The notes: generated from the sequence alone by a model not told the origin. A stretch of 64,000 bases of DNA from Hyphomicrobiales bacterium (GCA_016124805.1 WGND01000003.1:186001-250000), one strand, 5' to 3'. Shown: positions 8,935 to 18,151, counted from the first letter of the stretch. Numbers and translations are program-made.

Positions 8935-9153
8935 CTAGTGGCGGCGCAGCGGGCCGCCATTGAGCACGGTCAGGATGTGGATCAGCATGACAATGGCCGT
9001 GATGACGAAGATCATCAGCAGTGGCGTGGTGGGGATCATGCGCACCTGGCCGATTTCGCGTGGGCGCCGTTCGCGCCGAACCAGCAGAACGATGACGACC
9101 AGACATGCCACAAAGAGGCCAATGGTGACGGGTAGCGGCATGATTTGATGCAT
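8935..9153 (-). CDS. Small two-helix membrane protein, hypothetical
   Basis: 72 residues with two hydrophobic helices (about 5-24 and 40-64) joined by a basic loop with RRERRPREIGQ, followed by a short basic tail. An AAGGA ribosome site precedes the ATG. I do not recognise a named family; the positive-inside rule places the loop in the cytoplasm. It lies 31 bases downstream of the alpha/beta hydrolase on the same strand and may share its transcript. No function can be inferred. It is kept as a real gene because of its membrane-protein character, its good ribosome site and its tight fit between neighbours. Confidence 0.65.
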   Translation of the reverse strand: MHQIMPLPVTIGLFVACLVVIVLLVRRERRPREIGQVRMIPTTPLLMIFVITAIVMLIHILTVLNGGPLRRH

Positions 9154-9184
9154 GGTCTTGTCCTTGAGCGATTACCCCTGCTGG

Positions 9185-10207
9185 TCAGGCGAGCGCGCCT
9201 TCCGATTCCCACTGCGCCATGACACTGGCAACCGCAGCAGCAAAGGCATGGGGCTGGTCCAGCATAATGTGATGCTGCGCGCCTGCAATGGCAAAGGCGG
9301 GTTTTTCAGGCGCGAGTTTGCGCATGTAGTTCATGCGGTCGTGACTGAAGTCGCGGCTTTCCAGGCCGAACATGGCCGCGCCCCTGCAGGCCAGATCGCG
9401 CCAGATTTCGTGATGATCATCACCCATACGCAAGCCGTTGAAGGCGGGGCCGTCGAACTTCCATGTCCAGCCGGCCTCGGTGGAGGGGGCACGACCCGGA
9501 TTGTCGCCGATCTTCACTTCGCGCAGGCTTAGGCCCGCGATGTAATCGATGATGAAACCATTGACGCATGGCTGCATGGGCGCGAGGCGGAAACGGGCCT
9601 TGGCGGTTTCAAAATCGCGGTAGATGCGTGTCGGGCGTCGCACAGGGTCACCCAGAAACCATTCATGGGCGTCTTCTGGTGGCTGCACGGAAAAATCACA
9701 GAGCAGAATGCCGCCGAGCTTTTCGCCATAGAGCTTGCCCGTGATGAGCGTGACGAAGCCGCCAAAAGAATGGCCGACAATGACAGGGCGGGGGCCGAGT
9801 TCGGCGGCGAGCGCCACCTCGCCCACGGCGCGGGCAAAGACCTCGCGATCATAATCTGCGCGCCAGTCGCTGTCGCCCATGCCGACGAGATCAACCGAGG
9901 CGACATTATAGCGGTCGATCAGGAGCGGCGCGATGAAGGAGAACCAGTAGGCATGGGCCCCATTGCCATGCACGAAGAGCAGGCCCGGGCGCTTGGGGTC
10001 ATGATTGCCCCAGCGCAGATAATGGATGCGGGCGCCATCGACCGTCAGATAATGGCTCTCATAGGGCGCATCGAGCGCTTCGCGGAACCATTGGGGGCGG
10101 TGGTGGATGATGTCTTCGTCAGGAATCGTGCGCACGGCCACCGTGAAGTCCGGCTTTTCCTTGGCCGTCTTGCTGGCAGGGCTCTCTGGGGTTGCGCATA
10201 TGCTCAT
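9185..10207 (-). CDS. Alpha/beta hydrolase (paralogue of 29709-30692)
   Basis: 340 residues. The fold's landmarks are visible: HGNGAHA oxyanion-hole loop, [12 protein letters not shown] after strand 4, the nucleophile elbow GHSFGG, and a late AGAQHH segment supplying the catalytic His. The region between strands 6 and 7 is a long lid. The substrate is unknown. The protein is clearly paralogous to the hydrolase at 29709-30692, sharing the [15 protein letters not shown] and GHSFGGFVT blocks and the DFETAK...FRLAP lid segment. The start chosen is the ATG at 10207; an overlapping GTG one codon earlier is possible. Confidence 0.92.
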   Translation of the reverse strand: MSICATPESPASKTAKEKPDFTVAVRTIPDEDIIHHRPQWFREALDAPYESHYLTVDGARIHYLRWGNHDPKRPGLLFVHGNGAHAYWFSFIAPLLIDRYNVASVDLVGMGDSDWRADYDREVFARAVGEVALAAELGPRPVIVGHSFGGFVTLITGKLYGEKLGGILLCDFSVQPPEDAHEWFLGDPVRRPTRIYRDFETAKARFRLAPMQPCVNGFIIDYIAGLSLREVKIGDNPGRAPSTEAGWTWKFDGPAFNGLRMGDDHHEIWRDLACRGAAMFGLESRDFSHDRMNYMRKLAPEKPAFAIAGAQHHIMLDQPHAFAAAVASVMAQWESEGALA

Positions 10208-10373
10208 CACGAACTCACTTATCCGACAAAATGGGAGAAAAATGGCGAAGGCGTCATTTTTATGCGCACAGGTCTAGCCCGAAATCGATTGGGCGAAAAC
10301 CCCCTGCAGGCGAGCAGAAGGTTCAGATATTGATGAGCGCCCAAAAAGCGCGCCGAAAGGCTGGTTTTGACGG

Positions 10374-10402
10374 TTGACAGGGCATGGTCGCCCGCATAGG
10401 TT
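10374..10402 (+). promoter_or_regulatory. Probable sigma-70 promoter of rpmJ
   Basis: TTGACA at 10374-10379 and TAGGTT at 10397-10402, separated by 17 bases, lie upstream of rpmJ with no gene between. The implied leader is about 80 bases and holds a GCCCT / AGGGC hairpin with a TTAA-containing loop near 10405-10430. The -35 is perfect and the -10 is moderate. No other element this good is visible in the 10208-10489 gap. Confidence 0.6.
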
Positions 10403-10489
10403 CCGCCCTCAAGTTAACAAGGGCAGACCGGCATCGGCCGGGGCGGGGCTACTGGCACCGTTGCGTGACGCCCGTTCCGAGGTTTTGCC

Positions 10490-10615
10490 ATGAAGATCCG
10501 TAACTCTTTGAGATCGCTCCGGAATCGGCACCGTGACAATCGTCTCGTGCGCCGTAAGGGCCGTATCTACATTATCAATAAGACAAATCCCCGCTTCAAG
10601 GCGCGTCAGGGCTGA
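10490..10615 (+). CDS. rpmJ: 50S ribosomal protein L36 (zinc-free type)
   Basis: A 41-residue gene, [18 protein letters not shown] at the start and [12 protein letters not shown] at the end, which is the standard ending of the cysteine-free L36. The Cys/His zinc ligands of the other L36 type are absent. L36 is a tiny basic protein of the large subunit, bound near the peptidyl-transferase region of 23S rRNA. It is monocistronic, with its own promoter at 10374-10402 and a strong terminator at 10664. Many alphaproteobacteria have this type as their only L36, away from the large ribosomal operons. Confidence 0.97.
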   Translation: MKIRNSLRSLRNRHRDNRLVRRKGRIYIINKTNPRFKARQG

Positions 10616-10663
10616 TTGCCCGGTCTGACGGCACCCCTCAAGGTGCGCAGGGTATGTTTTAAG

Positions 10664-10697
10664 AAGGCCGCGTCTCCCGATGCGGCCTTTTTGTTTT
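10664..10697 (+). terminator. Intrinsic terminator after rpmJ
   Basis: AAGGCCGC at 10664-10671 pairs with GCGGCCTT at 10682-10689 around a 10-base loop, followed by a T-rich run. It sits 48 bases after the rpmJ stop and before the HAD gene. Confidence 0.85.
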
Positions 10698-10722
10698 TGG
10701 ACTTCAATTCAGGGGCCATTCG

Positions 10723-11361
10723 ATGCCAGCGCGCGCCGTCATTTTCGACATGGGAAATGTGCTGATCGATTGGGATCCACACAAGCCCTATCGCCAGCAC
10801 CTGCCTGACGTTGGTGATCGGCTGGCCTTTCTGAACCAGTTTTTCCGCGTGATGTATGACGCCGTGCATGATGATCCACGTTCCATGGGCGACTGTCTGA
10901 TACCGCTGAAGGAAGCCCATCCCGACAAGCGCCATTTGATCGAAGTCTATGAAAAGGAATGGCACCTGTTTCTGGGCGGGCCCATGCCGGAGAGCATTGC
11001 CATCGTCGATGCGTTGCATGCCCGCAATGTGCCGCTCTACGGGCTCACCAACTGGCCACATCAGGTCTGGCCGCCTCATGAGGTGGACGGTGTTGAAGCG
11101 CCTGAGGGCTATGCCTTTCTCGAAAAATTTCGTGATGTGCTGGTGTCGGGGCGGGAACGTATGCGCAAGCCTGAGGCCCGCATCTATGAACTTGCCCTGT
11201 CGCGGTTCGGCTTGCAGGCGGATGAAGCCGTGTTTGTCGATGATTTGGTTGAAAATGTCGAAGCCGCCAGAGCCTGTGGCATGTATGGTGTCCACTTCAC
11301 TGGCGCATTGGCGCTGGAACGCGAATTGATGGAACTGGGCCTGCTACCTGCCACGGATTGA
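10723..11361 (+). CDS. HAD superfamily (subfamily IA, YihX-like) phosphatase
   Basis: 212 residues. HAD motif I is FDMGNVLIDWD (nucleophile Asp in FDM), motif II is in LYGLTNW, a Lys after GRERMRKPEARIYE fits motif III, and motif IV is VFVDDLVENVEAA. The FDxGNV form of motif I and the DDLxENVxAA form of motif IV resemble YihX-type sugar phosphatases rather than haloacid dehalogenases. The reaction is most likely hydrolysis of a small phosphate ester in the cytosol; the substrate is unknown. The helical cap lies between motifs I and II. It follows the rpmJ terminator and so has its own promoter. Confidence 0.9.
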   Translation: MPARAVIFDMGNVLIDWDPHKPYRQHLPDVGDRLAFLNQFFRVMYDAVHDDPRSMGDCLIPLKEAHPDKRHLIEVYEKEWHLFLGGPMPESIAIVDALHARNVPLYGLTNWPHQVWPPHEVDGVEAPEGYAFLEKFRDVLVSGRERMRKPEARIYELALSRFGLQADEAVFVDDLVENVEAARACGMYGVHFTGALALERELMELGLLPATD

Positions 11362-11422
11362 TCTGTGTAGGCTGGGCGATCAGGTTTCTTATGAATTTTG
11401 AAGACGACTGAAAGGCTGTGAG

Positions 11423-12478
11423 ATGAGTGACCGGTTTATGATTTATGGTGCGACCGGATATACCGGCAAGCTGGTCATCCGAACGGCCAAGGCGTTGGGC
11501 ATGGCGCCGCTGATTGCCGGACGCACCGAGGCACGGCTTAAATCGCTCGCGGCCCAGCATGGCTTGCAATATCAGGCGATTTCGCTGGAAGACCCGACCG
11601 CGCTTGACGCCGCCCTTTCTCAGGTTGATGTGGTTCTGCATCTTGCAGGCCCCTTCTCTGCCACCTCCAAGCCGATGCTGGATGCCTGTCTGCGGACAGG
11701 CACGCATTATCTCGACATTACGGGCGAGATTGATGTCTTTGAGGCGTGCGCGGCGCGCGATGCCGACGCCAAGGCCGCCGGTATCATGGTGCTGCCCGGC
11801 TGCGGTTTCGATGTCGTGCCGAGCGACTGTCTGGCAGCGCATATGAAAAAGCGCCTGCCCGATGCGACCTCGCTTTCGCTTTTCATTGCGGGTCTTGGCG
11901 GCGTGTCGCAGGGCACGGCCAAGTCCGGCATCGAAGGCGTTGGCAAGGGCATTCGCGTGCGCCGCGACGGCAAGATTGTGCGCGCCAAAACCGTTCCGCG
12001 GCGGGAGCTTGATTTGGGGGAAGGCCCCAAGCCTTTCGTCGCCATGCCCTGGGGTGATGTGGCCACGGCCTATCATTCGACACAGATTCCAGACATCACC
12101 GTTTATTTCCAGTCCAATCCGCAAATGGAGCGGATGGCCGGTCTCGGCATGTTCGGGCGCTGGTTTGCCAGCCGCGGTTTCATGCAGCGTCGCCTGAAGC
12201 GGCAGGCGGAAATGGGGCCTGAAGGTCCCAATGAAGCCGCGCGCCGCGCCTCCTACAGCGTTTTGATGGGTGAGGCGACGAATGCTGCCGGTGACAAGGT
12301 TGTCTCGCGCCTGCGCACACCGGAAGGCTATACGCTGACCGCCATGACGACGCTGGAAATTGTCTCGCGTGTGCTGGCCGGTGAGCTCAAGCCCGGTTTC
12401 CAGACGCCGTCATCGGTTTATGGTGCCGATTTCATCACTGAATTTGATGGTTGCCAGCTTGAGGACCTCAATAGCTGA
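11423..12478 (+). CDS. Saccharopine dehydrogenase-like NAD(P)-binding oxidoreductase
   Basis: 351 residues. The N-terminus has the dinucleotide-binding loop GATGYTG after a hydrophobic strand, then AGRTEARL and VVLHLAGPFS, which are features of the saccharopine dehydrogenase / trans-acting enoyl reductase family. A second signature, TGTHYLDITGE with GCGFDVVPSD, follows and the C-terminal half is the catalytic domain. The family includes enoyl reductases acting on lipid or polyketide intermediates and many uncharacterised members; the substrate here is unknown. It lies 61 bases after the HAD gene and just before a TPR gene. Confidence 0.88.
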   Translation: MSDRFMIYGATGYTGKLVIRTAKALGMAPLIAGRTEARLKSLAAQHGLQYQAISLEDPTALDAALSQVDVVLHLAGPFSATSKPMLDACLRTGTHYLDITGEIDVFEACAARDADAKAAGIMVLPGCGFDVVPSDCLAAHMKKRLPDATSLSLFIAGLGGVSQGTAKSGIEGVGKGIRVRRDGKIVRAKTVPRRELDLGEGPKPFVAMPWGDVATAYHSTQIPDITVYFQSNPQMERMAGLGMFGRWFASRGFMQRRLKRQAEMGPEGPNEAARRASYSVLMGEATNAAGDKVVSRLRTPEGYTLTAMTTLEIVSRVLAGELKPGFQTPSSVYGADFITEFDGCQLEDLNS

Positions 12479-12533
12479 GCGCCTGCGAGATGATCCCTTG
12501 GCGGACCAAACCGGGGGCCCTATCCTGATCGCC

Positions 12534-13133
12534 ATGAGCCATTTGCGCGCCTGTGCCGTTCTGGTCTGTCTGCTTCTCTTCGGGGCCGGCGCTGCCATGG
12601 CGGCTGGTGATGCGGGCACCAAGGCGGCTGCGCCGAATGCGACCTCTTCCCGTGATGACGCCATTGACCTCCTTTATGCCGAGCTTGCCGTTGCCCGTAA
12701 CAAGCAGACGGCGGAGGCGCTGGAAAAAGCGTTGCAGAACGAGTTTCTCCGCTCCGGCAGTCCGAGCATTGACCTTTTGATGCAGCGGGGCCTTGATGCT
12801 TTCAAGGCCGCCCGTTTTGATCGCGCCTTTTTCTATTTCGACGAGGTTGTGACGCTTGCGCCGGAATATGCCGAAGGGTGGAACAAGCGGGCGACGATTT
12901 ACTATCTCCGTAATGACTATACCCATGCCCTGCGTGATCTTGAGCATGTGCTAAGGCTGGAGCCGCGCCATTACGAAGCCATGGTCGGGCTTGCCGTGAT
13001 GCTGCAAGACCTGGGGGACAACAAGGGCGCGCTTGATCTCTATCGCCGTGCCAAATCCATCAATCCCTGGCTTGAAGGTGCTGATGCGGCCATCAAAACA
13101 CTTCAGCTTGAAGTTGAAGGCCAAGGCATCTAG
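12534..13133 (+). CDS. TPR-repeat periplasmic protein
   Basis: 199 residues from the ATG at 12534. This start is chosen because it gives a clean signal peptide (MSHLRACAVLVCLLLFGAG, cleavage near AMAA), although the frame is open further upstream. The mature part has three or four tetratricopeptide repeats at about residues 75-185: the FDRAFFYFDEVVTLAPEYAE and YTHALRDLEHVLRLEPRHYE blocks show the small-large residue pattern. TPR proteins act as scaffolds for protein contacts; the partner is unknown. It begins 55 bases after the reductase gene. Confidence 0.85.
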   Translation: MSHLRACAVLVCLLLFGAGAAMAAGDAGTKAAAPNATSSRDDAIDLLYAELAVARNKQTAEALEKALQNEFLRSGSPSIDLLMQRGLDAFKAARFDRAFFYFDEVVTLAPEYAEGWNKRATIYYLRNDYTHALRDLEHVLRLEPRHYEAMVGLAVMLQDLGDNKGALDLYRRAKSINPWLEGADAAIKTLQLEVEGQGI

Positions 13134-13187
13134 AGGCTAGCCTGCCCAGAGGTGATCTGGTGCAAGGGTGGCAACGTAAGAAACATC

Positions 13188-14186
13188 ATGCGCAAAATCC
13201 TGATCTCCCTTCCCATTCTCCTCCTGGTTCTCGTCTTTGGCGGGTTGGCGGTAAATTCTATGGCTTACACAAAGCAGGTTGAGGCGGCTTTCCCGCCACT
13301 TGGTGAATTCATCACGGTTGATGGCGGGCGCATTCACTATGTCTCGGAAGGTGAGGCGCCGGATGGGGTGGCAACAATTGTTCTCATTCATGGCGCGAGC
13401 GGCAATCTGCGCGACATGACGCAAACGCTGGTACCCGCGCTTGCCCCGGCAACGCGGGTCATTGCGTTTGATCGTCCGGGACATGGCTGGAGCGAGCGCA
13501 CGATGCTTGCCGATATTCCCAATCCGGCGGTGCAGGCGCGCGTCATCCATGATGCGCTGGCGGCGATGGGCGTGACAAAGCCTGTCATTCTCGGCCATAG
13601 CTGGGGCGGGGCCGTTGCGACGGCCTATGCGCTTGAATTTCCCGATGAGATATCCGGCCTGCTCGTCATGTCGGGTGCGACCCATCCCTGGCCGGGTGGC
13701 GTGGCCTGGTATCACGGTGTTGTTCAGACGCCGGTGATCGGGTCGTTTTTCCTGCACACATTGCTGGTGCCAATCGGCAAGCCGATGCTGGAGCCCGGAG
13801 TTGTTGGTAATTTCAAACCCAATGTTCCGCCTGCAGACTATGTGAACAAGATCGGCCTGCCGCTGCTCTTGCGGCCTGCGGAATTTGCCGCCAACAGCGC
13901 CGACACATCCAATCTCAAAACCTATCTGGCCGCGCAGAGCCAGCGCTATGGCGAGATCACGACGCCGACCATCATCATCACGGGGAATGCGGACCATACG
14001 GTGTCCCCGAAGATCCATTCCTATGCGCTGCATCAGCAGATCGCGGGATCAGAGCTCATCAAGCTGAAAGGCGTGGGGCACATGCCGCATTATGCCGATA
14101 CGCCGGTGGTGGTGGATGCCCTGATGCGTCTGGCACGCGGTGAGGCCGTCAAGAGCGGCGAGACTGTTATTGCTGCCACGCCCTGA
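13188..14186 (+). CDS. Alpha/beta hydrolase, membrane-anchored or exported
   Basis: 332 residues from the ATG at 13188; the N-terminus (MRKILISLPILLLVLVFGG) is a signal anchor or signal peptide, so the enzyme probably faces the periplasm. Domain landmarks are IHGASGNLRD (oxyanion loop), DRPGHGWSE, nucleophile elbow GHSWGG, an Asp in GNADHTVSP and the catalytic His in GHMPHYAD. The order fits a haloperoxidase/esterase-type hydrolase; the substrate is unknown. An in-frame start 12 codons earlier exists but would place a polar extension before the signal sequence. It ends three bases from the convergent pyruvate kinase gene. Confidence 0.9.
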   Translation: MRKILISLPILLLVLVFGGLAVNSMAYTKQVEAAFPPLGEFITVDGGRIHYVSEGEAPDGVATIVLIHGASGNLRDMTQTLVPALAPATRVIAFDRPGHGWSERTMLADIPNPAVQARVIHDALAAMGVTKPVILGHSWGGAVATAYALEFPDEISGLLVMSGATHPWPGGVAWYHGVVQTPVIGSFFLHTLLVPIGKPMLEPGVVGNFKPNVPPADYVNKIGLPLLLRPAEFAANSADTSNLKTYLAAQSQRYGEITTPTIIITGNADHTVSPKIHSYALHQQIAGSELIKLKGVGHMPHYADTPVVVDALMRLARGEAVKSGETVIAATP

Positions 14187-14189
14187 TCA

Positions 14190-15629
14190 TTAGCCGAGTT
14201 GTTCTTCCCGCCGACCGACATAGGCTACGCGCAGCATGTTGGTGGCACCGGGTGTGCCAAGCGGCACGCCTGCGGTGACCACGATGCGCTGACCGGGCTG
14301 GGCAAAGCCCTCGCTATAGGCAATGCGACAGGCGCGATCGACGAGATCATCGAGATCGCGGGCGTCATCCGTCAGGACGCAATGCAGGCCCCAGACAAGG
14401 GCGAGGCGGCGCGCGGTGGCGATGATCGGTGTGAGCACGATGATTGGAAAATTCGGCCGTTCGCGCGCGGCACGCAGGCCGGTGGAACCGGAATTTGTCC
14501 AGCAGACAATGGCGGCGGCATTCAGCGTGTCGGCAACGGTATGGGCAGCAGCACTGATCGCGTCCGCGCCTGTGGCTTCGGGCTCGTTGCGCTGGGCATA
14601 AATGATGCCGGGATAGGTCGGGTCGGACTCCACCGAACGCGCCACGCGGCTCATCATGCTGACCGCCTCGATGGGGAAGTCGCCTGCAGCGGATTCAGCC
14701 GACAGCATGATGGCGTCGGCACCTTCAAAGACGGCTGTTGCGACATCGGAGACTTCGGCGCGGGTGGGCACCGGCGAATTGATCATCGATTCCAGCATCT
14801 GGGTCGCCACGACAACGGGTTTGCCAGTGCGGCGCGCGGCACGGGTGAGGCGCTTCTGCCAGCCGGGGACCTGTTCCAGCGGCAGTTCCACGCCGAGATC
14901 GCCGCGGGCCACCATGATGGCGTCCGAGATTTCGAGAATTTCATCAATATGCGCGAGGGCCTGAGGCTTTTCGATCTTGGCAAGGATGGCGGCGCGGCCA
15001 CGGGCAATCTTCCGGGCCTCGGCCACGTCGTCCGGGCGCTGGATGAAAGAGAGAGCGATCCAGTCGACGCCAAGTTCGAGAGCGGCATCCAGATCGCGCA
15101 GGTCTTTTTCTGTGAGCGCTTTCAGCGGCAGCATGGCATCGGGCACATTGACGCCCTTGCGATCGGTCAGATGGCCCCCGACAATGATTTCGGTCTCGGC
15201 ATGGTCTTCCGTCGCCTTGTTGACGCGCAGGCGGATCTTGCCATCGTCGAGCAGGAGCGACTGGCCCTCGCTGAGGGCGGCAAAAATTTCAGGATGGGGC
15301 ATGGGTGCGCGATGCGCATCGCCGGGCTTTTTGACATCGAGATCGAGACGGAAGGCCTGACCATTGACGAGATCGGCGCCGCCCTCCTTCATCTTGCCGA
15401 TGCGCAGCTTCGGCCCCTGAAGATCGGCAAGGATGCCGATGGGACGACCGACTTCGGTTTCAACCTGACGCACCATGGCATGGACGCGCTTCAAGCCCGG
15501 ATGATCAAGATGGCTCATATTCAGTCGAAAGACATCGGCGCCTGCTTCAAAAAGAGCGCGGATCATCTCGGGCGTTGTGGAAGAGGGGCCGAGGGTGGCG
15601 ATGACTTTGACGTTACGGCGACGAATCAC
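14190..15629 (-). CDS. pyk: Pyruvate kinase
   Basis: 479 residues from GTG at 15629, chosen because AGGAG lies nine bases before it; in-frame ATGs at 15656 and 15662 would overlap the upstream gene more. Motifs: RNVKVIATLGPSS, RLNMSH, LADLQGPKLR, ALSFIQRPDD, the IEKPQAL catalytic Lys, ARGDLGVE and VVATQMLESM; the C-terminal allosteric domain ends with VTAGVPLG. It makes pyruvate and ATP from phosphoenolpyruvate and ADP. It follows and overlaps glycerate kinase by 17 bases, so the pair converts glycerate toward pyruvate with only enolase (and mutase, if 3-phosphoglycerate is formed) encoded elsewhere. Confidence 0.97.
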   Translation of the reverse strand: MIRRRNVKVIATLGPSSTTPEMIRALFEAGADVFRLNMSHLDHPGLKRVHAMVRQVETEVGRPIGILADLQGPKLRIGKMKEGGADLVNGQAFRLDLDVKKPGDAHRAPMPHPEIFAALSEGQSLLLDDGKIRLRVNKATEDHAETEIIVGGHLTDRKGVNVPDAMLPLKALTEKDLRDLDAALELGVDWIALSFIQRPDDVAEARKIARGRAAILAKIEKPQALAHIDEILEISDAIMVARGDLGVELPLEQVPGWQKRLTRAARRTGKPVVVATQMLESMINSPVPTRAEVSDVATAVFEGADAIMLSAESAAGDFPIEAVSMMSRVARSVESDPTYPGIIYAQRNEPEATGADAISAAAHTVADTLNAAAIVCWTNSGSTGLRAARERPNFPIIVLTPIIATARRLALVWGLHCVLTDDARDLDDLVDRACRIAYSEGFAQPGQRIVVTAGVPLGTPGATNMLRVAYVGRREEQLG

Positions 15630-16938
15630 GGGGGGTTCTCCTGAGGGCTTTCTCATTCTCAACCAAGATGACCCTAAAATCGTTCACATTCGTGAAGCTG
15701 GGGCCGGTTTGAACAAGATCACCTATATTTCTGAAGAAAGTGCCTGAATCATGGCACTTCAGTGCTGTTTCAGCCGATATTTTGGCCGCCTCGGCGCGCA
15801 TCAGCGTGTCGGGAAAGATCATGGCCCCTGCCGGATCGTCCGTGCGGCCTGAGCCGCCATCAATGCCGTCGGTATCAGCGGCGAGTGCTGAAATGCCTTC
15901 AGCACCCTGAAGCGCCATGGCCAGGGCAAGTGCATATTCCTGATTGGGGCCACCCTCACCAACGGTCTTCTTATCCTTGAATGTCACGCCTGCTTCACCG
16001 CCCGAAAGAATGGCGGCCCGCCTGCCTTTAGCTTTCAGTTGCCGGGCGATGTCGGCATGCTGTTGCGCGAGATGGCGTGCTTCGCCTTCAAGCGCATCAC
16101 CGAGCATCAAAACCTCATAGCCTTCGTCTTGGGCGAGGGCGGCGGCGGCATTCAAGGCCATCTGGCCGCTGGCAGCGAGGCGGTAGCTGTTGCCTGCAAA
16201 ACATGGCGCTCCGCTTTTTGGTGTTTCCGGCGCGGCGATCAGAGCCGTGCGGATCGCCTCAAAAGGGCCATCCAGCCGGTCGAGCAGGGCAAGGGCGTCG
16301 GCCTTTGTTGTTGGATCGGGCATTGTGGGGCCTGAGGCGATGATGCTCGGATCGTCACCGGCGACATCGGATATGGCAATGGTGATGCAGCGGGCAGGGT
16401 GGATCGCTTCGGCAAGCCTGCCGCCCTTGATGCGCGAGAGATGTTTGCGCAGGCAGTTGATTTCGCCGATGGCGGCGCCGGAGGCCAGCAATGCGCGTGT
16501 GAGCTGCTGCTTTGCTTCAAGGCTGACGCCGTCGATGGGCAGCGTGGCAAGCGCCGAACCGCCGCCCGAGAGCAGCACAAGGGCGATGTCCCCTGCCTTG
16601 AGGGACCGGGCAAGCGTGATGATTTCCTCACTTGCGGCCATGCCGGCCTCGTCGGGTACGGGATGAGCCGCCTCTATGACGCGGATATGGCGGGTGGGCT
16701 GGCGATGGCCATAGCGGGTAAGCGCCAGCCCTGTCAGCTGTGTGTCCGGATGCTCGGCCTCGTAAAAATCTTCCGCCGCCGCTGCCATGCTGGCGGCTGC
16801 CTTGCCGATGGCGATGATGACCAGACGGCCCTCGGATGGTGCAGGCGGCGCGGGCAGATGAGCGGGAAGACAGGTCGCAGGGCTTGCCGCCCGGCGCGCC
16901 ACGTCGAAATATGCCAGCAGCTGTTTTCTTGTCGCCAT
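15613..16938 (-). CDS. Glycerate kinase type 2 (GckA/TtuD, MOFRL family)
   Basis: 441 residues. The N-terminal domain has IAIGKAAASMAAAA and LLSGGGSALATLPIDG, the glycerate kinase / hydroxypyruvate reductase-type signature; the C-terminal MOFRL domain has ILSGGEAGVTF and GGPNQEYALALA, and ends near DTDGIDGGSG. The enzyme phosphorylates D-glycerate to 2-phosphoglycerate, which fits the pyruvate kinase gene directly downstream (17-base overlap, translational coupling likely). Some members were named hydroxypyruvate reductase, but the kinase role is better supported for the family. It is divergent from the amidohydrolase gene with about 20 bases between starts, so the two promoters must overlap. 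Confidence 0.93.
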   Translation of the reverse strand: MATRKQLLAYFDVARRAASPATCLPAHLPAPPAPSEGRLVIIAIGKAAASMAAAAEDFYEAEHPDTQLTGLALTRYGHRQPTRHIRVIEAAHPVPDEAGMAASEEIITLARSLKAGDIALVLLSGGGSALATLPIDGVSLEAKQQLTRALLASGAAIGEINCLRKHLSRIKGGRLAEAIHPARCITIAISDVAGDDPSIIASGPTMPDPTTKADALALLDRLDGPFEAIRTALIAAPETPKSGAPCFAGNSYRLAASGQMALNAAAALAQDEGYEVLMLGDALEGEARHLAQQHADIARQLKAKGRRAAILSGGEAGVTFKDKKTVGEGGPNQEYALALAMALQGAEGISALAADTDGIDGGSGRTDDPAGAMIFPDTLMRAEAAKISAETALKCHDSGTFFRNIGDLVQTGPSFTNVNDFRVILVENEKALRRTPRDSSP

Positions 16939-16957
16939 GCTTCTCTATACTCGCGCC

Positions 16958-17818
16958 ATGGATCAAATGTCACGGACCGCGACGGCATCTTCCGCCGACA
17001 AGCCCCCCTATGAAATTTACAACGCCAAAGGCAGCATGCGCTTTCTGGTGCTCTGCGACCATGCCTCGCCGGATTTGCCCGATGGCTATGGCACGCTCGG
17101 CCTGCCGCCGCGTGAATTTGAGCGGCATATTGCCTATGACATTGGTGCGGCAGACGTTGCGCGCGACCTTGCCGGGCATCTCGATTGCCCTGCTGTTCTC
17201 GGCGTCTATTCGCGACTCTTGATTGATCTCAATCGGGGCGAGGATGATCCAACCATCATCATGAAGCTCTCGGATGGCTCGATCATTGAGGGCAATCGAA
17301 TGGTTGATTTCTTTAACAACGCGGCAGAGTTTCGCCATCGGGTGACCGCCTATCACGCGCCTTATCATGCGCAGATCGCGAAGATGATTTCAGGTGCCAT
17401 GGCGGCGGGCGAAATCCCCGTGATTGTATCGGTGCACAGCTTCACGCCGAGCTGGCGTGGCGTGCCGCGGCCCTGGGAGACGGGGATTTTATGGGATCGC
17501 GATGACCGTCTGGCCCGCCCACTGATTGAGCGGTTCAGGGCTGAAGGCGTTTGTGTCGGAGATAATGAACCCTATACAGGTGCGCTGCAGGGCGACTGCA
17601 TGTTTGTGCATGGCACGATGAATGGCCTGCCGCATGTGCTTGTCGAAATCCGGCAGGACCTGATCGGTCATCCGGCGGGTGCGTCTGTCTGGGCGGCGCG
17701 CTACAGCGACATGCTACAGGAGATTGCCAGAGGTGAAGGTGTGCGGGCCCAGCGTTTTTATGGCTCGCAAGTTGATGCCAGCCTGCCTATATCGGCTGAA
17801 GCAGCAGAACCGGCCTGA
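16958..17818 (+). CDS. N-formylglutamate amidohydrolase family protein
   Basis: 286 residues from ATG at 16958. Family signatures are LVLCDHASPDLP near the N-terminus (metal ligand His), DLNRGEDDPT, and SVHSFTPSW in the middle, followed by a region with VEIRQDLIG near the C-terminus. The family hydrolyses N-formyl-L-glutamate at the end of one histidine-degradation route, but many members stand apart from hut genes as here, so the substrate is not certain. Two upstream in-frame codons and a downstream ATG (16970) are alternatives. The promoter must overlap the start region of the divergent glycerate kinase. Confidence 0.9.
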   Translation: MDQMSRTATASSADKPPYEIYNAKGSMRFLVLCDHASPDLPDGYGTLGLPPREFERHIAYDIGAADVARDLAGHLDCPAVLGVYSRLLIDLNRGEDDPTIIMKLSDGSIIEGNRMVDFFNNAAEFRHRVTAYHAPYHAQIAKMISGAMAAGEIPVIVSVHSFTPSWRGVPRPWETGILWDRDDRLARPLIERFRAEGVCVGDNEPYTGALQGDCMFVHGTMNGLPHVLVEIRQDLIGHPAGASVWAARYSDMLQEIARGEGVRAQRFYGSQVDASLPISAEAAEPA

Positions 17819-17851
17819 GAATGCCGGTTTGTAAAGGAAAGTGAGCATGTG

Positions 17852-18151
17852 ATGGACAAAGCGACACAGACCGAACTTGAAGCGGCCGCCTTTCGCCGGC
17901 TTCTGGCCCATCTTGATGCGCGCAAGGATGTGCAAAATATCGATCTCATGATCCATGGCGGCTTTTGTCGCAACTGTCTGGCGGACTGGTATCGCGAGGC
18001 GGCTGAAGCGCAGGGCATCGAGATGAGCAAGGATGACGCGCGGACCCATATTTATGGCGAACCCTTTGCGTCATGGAAGGCCAAGCATCAGAAAGAAGCC
18101 ACGCCTGAGCAGGTGGTGGCTTTCGAGGCGGCCCAGAAAAAGCACGGCTGA
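17852..18151 (+). CDS. DUF1244 domain protein
   Basis: 99 residues from ATG at 17852 with AAAGGAAAG upstream. The whole length matches the DUF1244 family, recognised by the conserved MIHGGFCRNCLADWYREAA core with two Cys and by DARTHIYGEPFASWK. The family is widespread in alpha- and gammaproteobacteria; its function is not known to me. The conserved Cys pair (C-x2-C) could bind a metal, which is inference. It begins 33 bases after the amidohydrolase and may share its transcript. Confidence 0.92.
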   Translation: MDKATQTELEAAAFRRLLAHLDARKDVQNIDLMIHGGFCRNCLADWYREAAEAQGIEMSKDDARTHIYGEPFASWKAKHQKEATPEQVVAFEAAQKKHG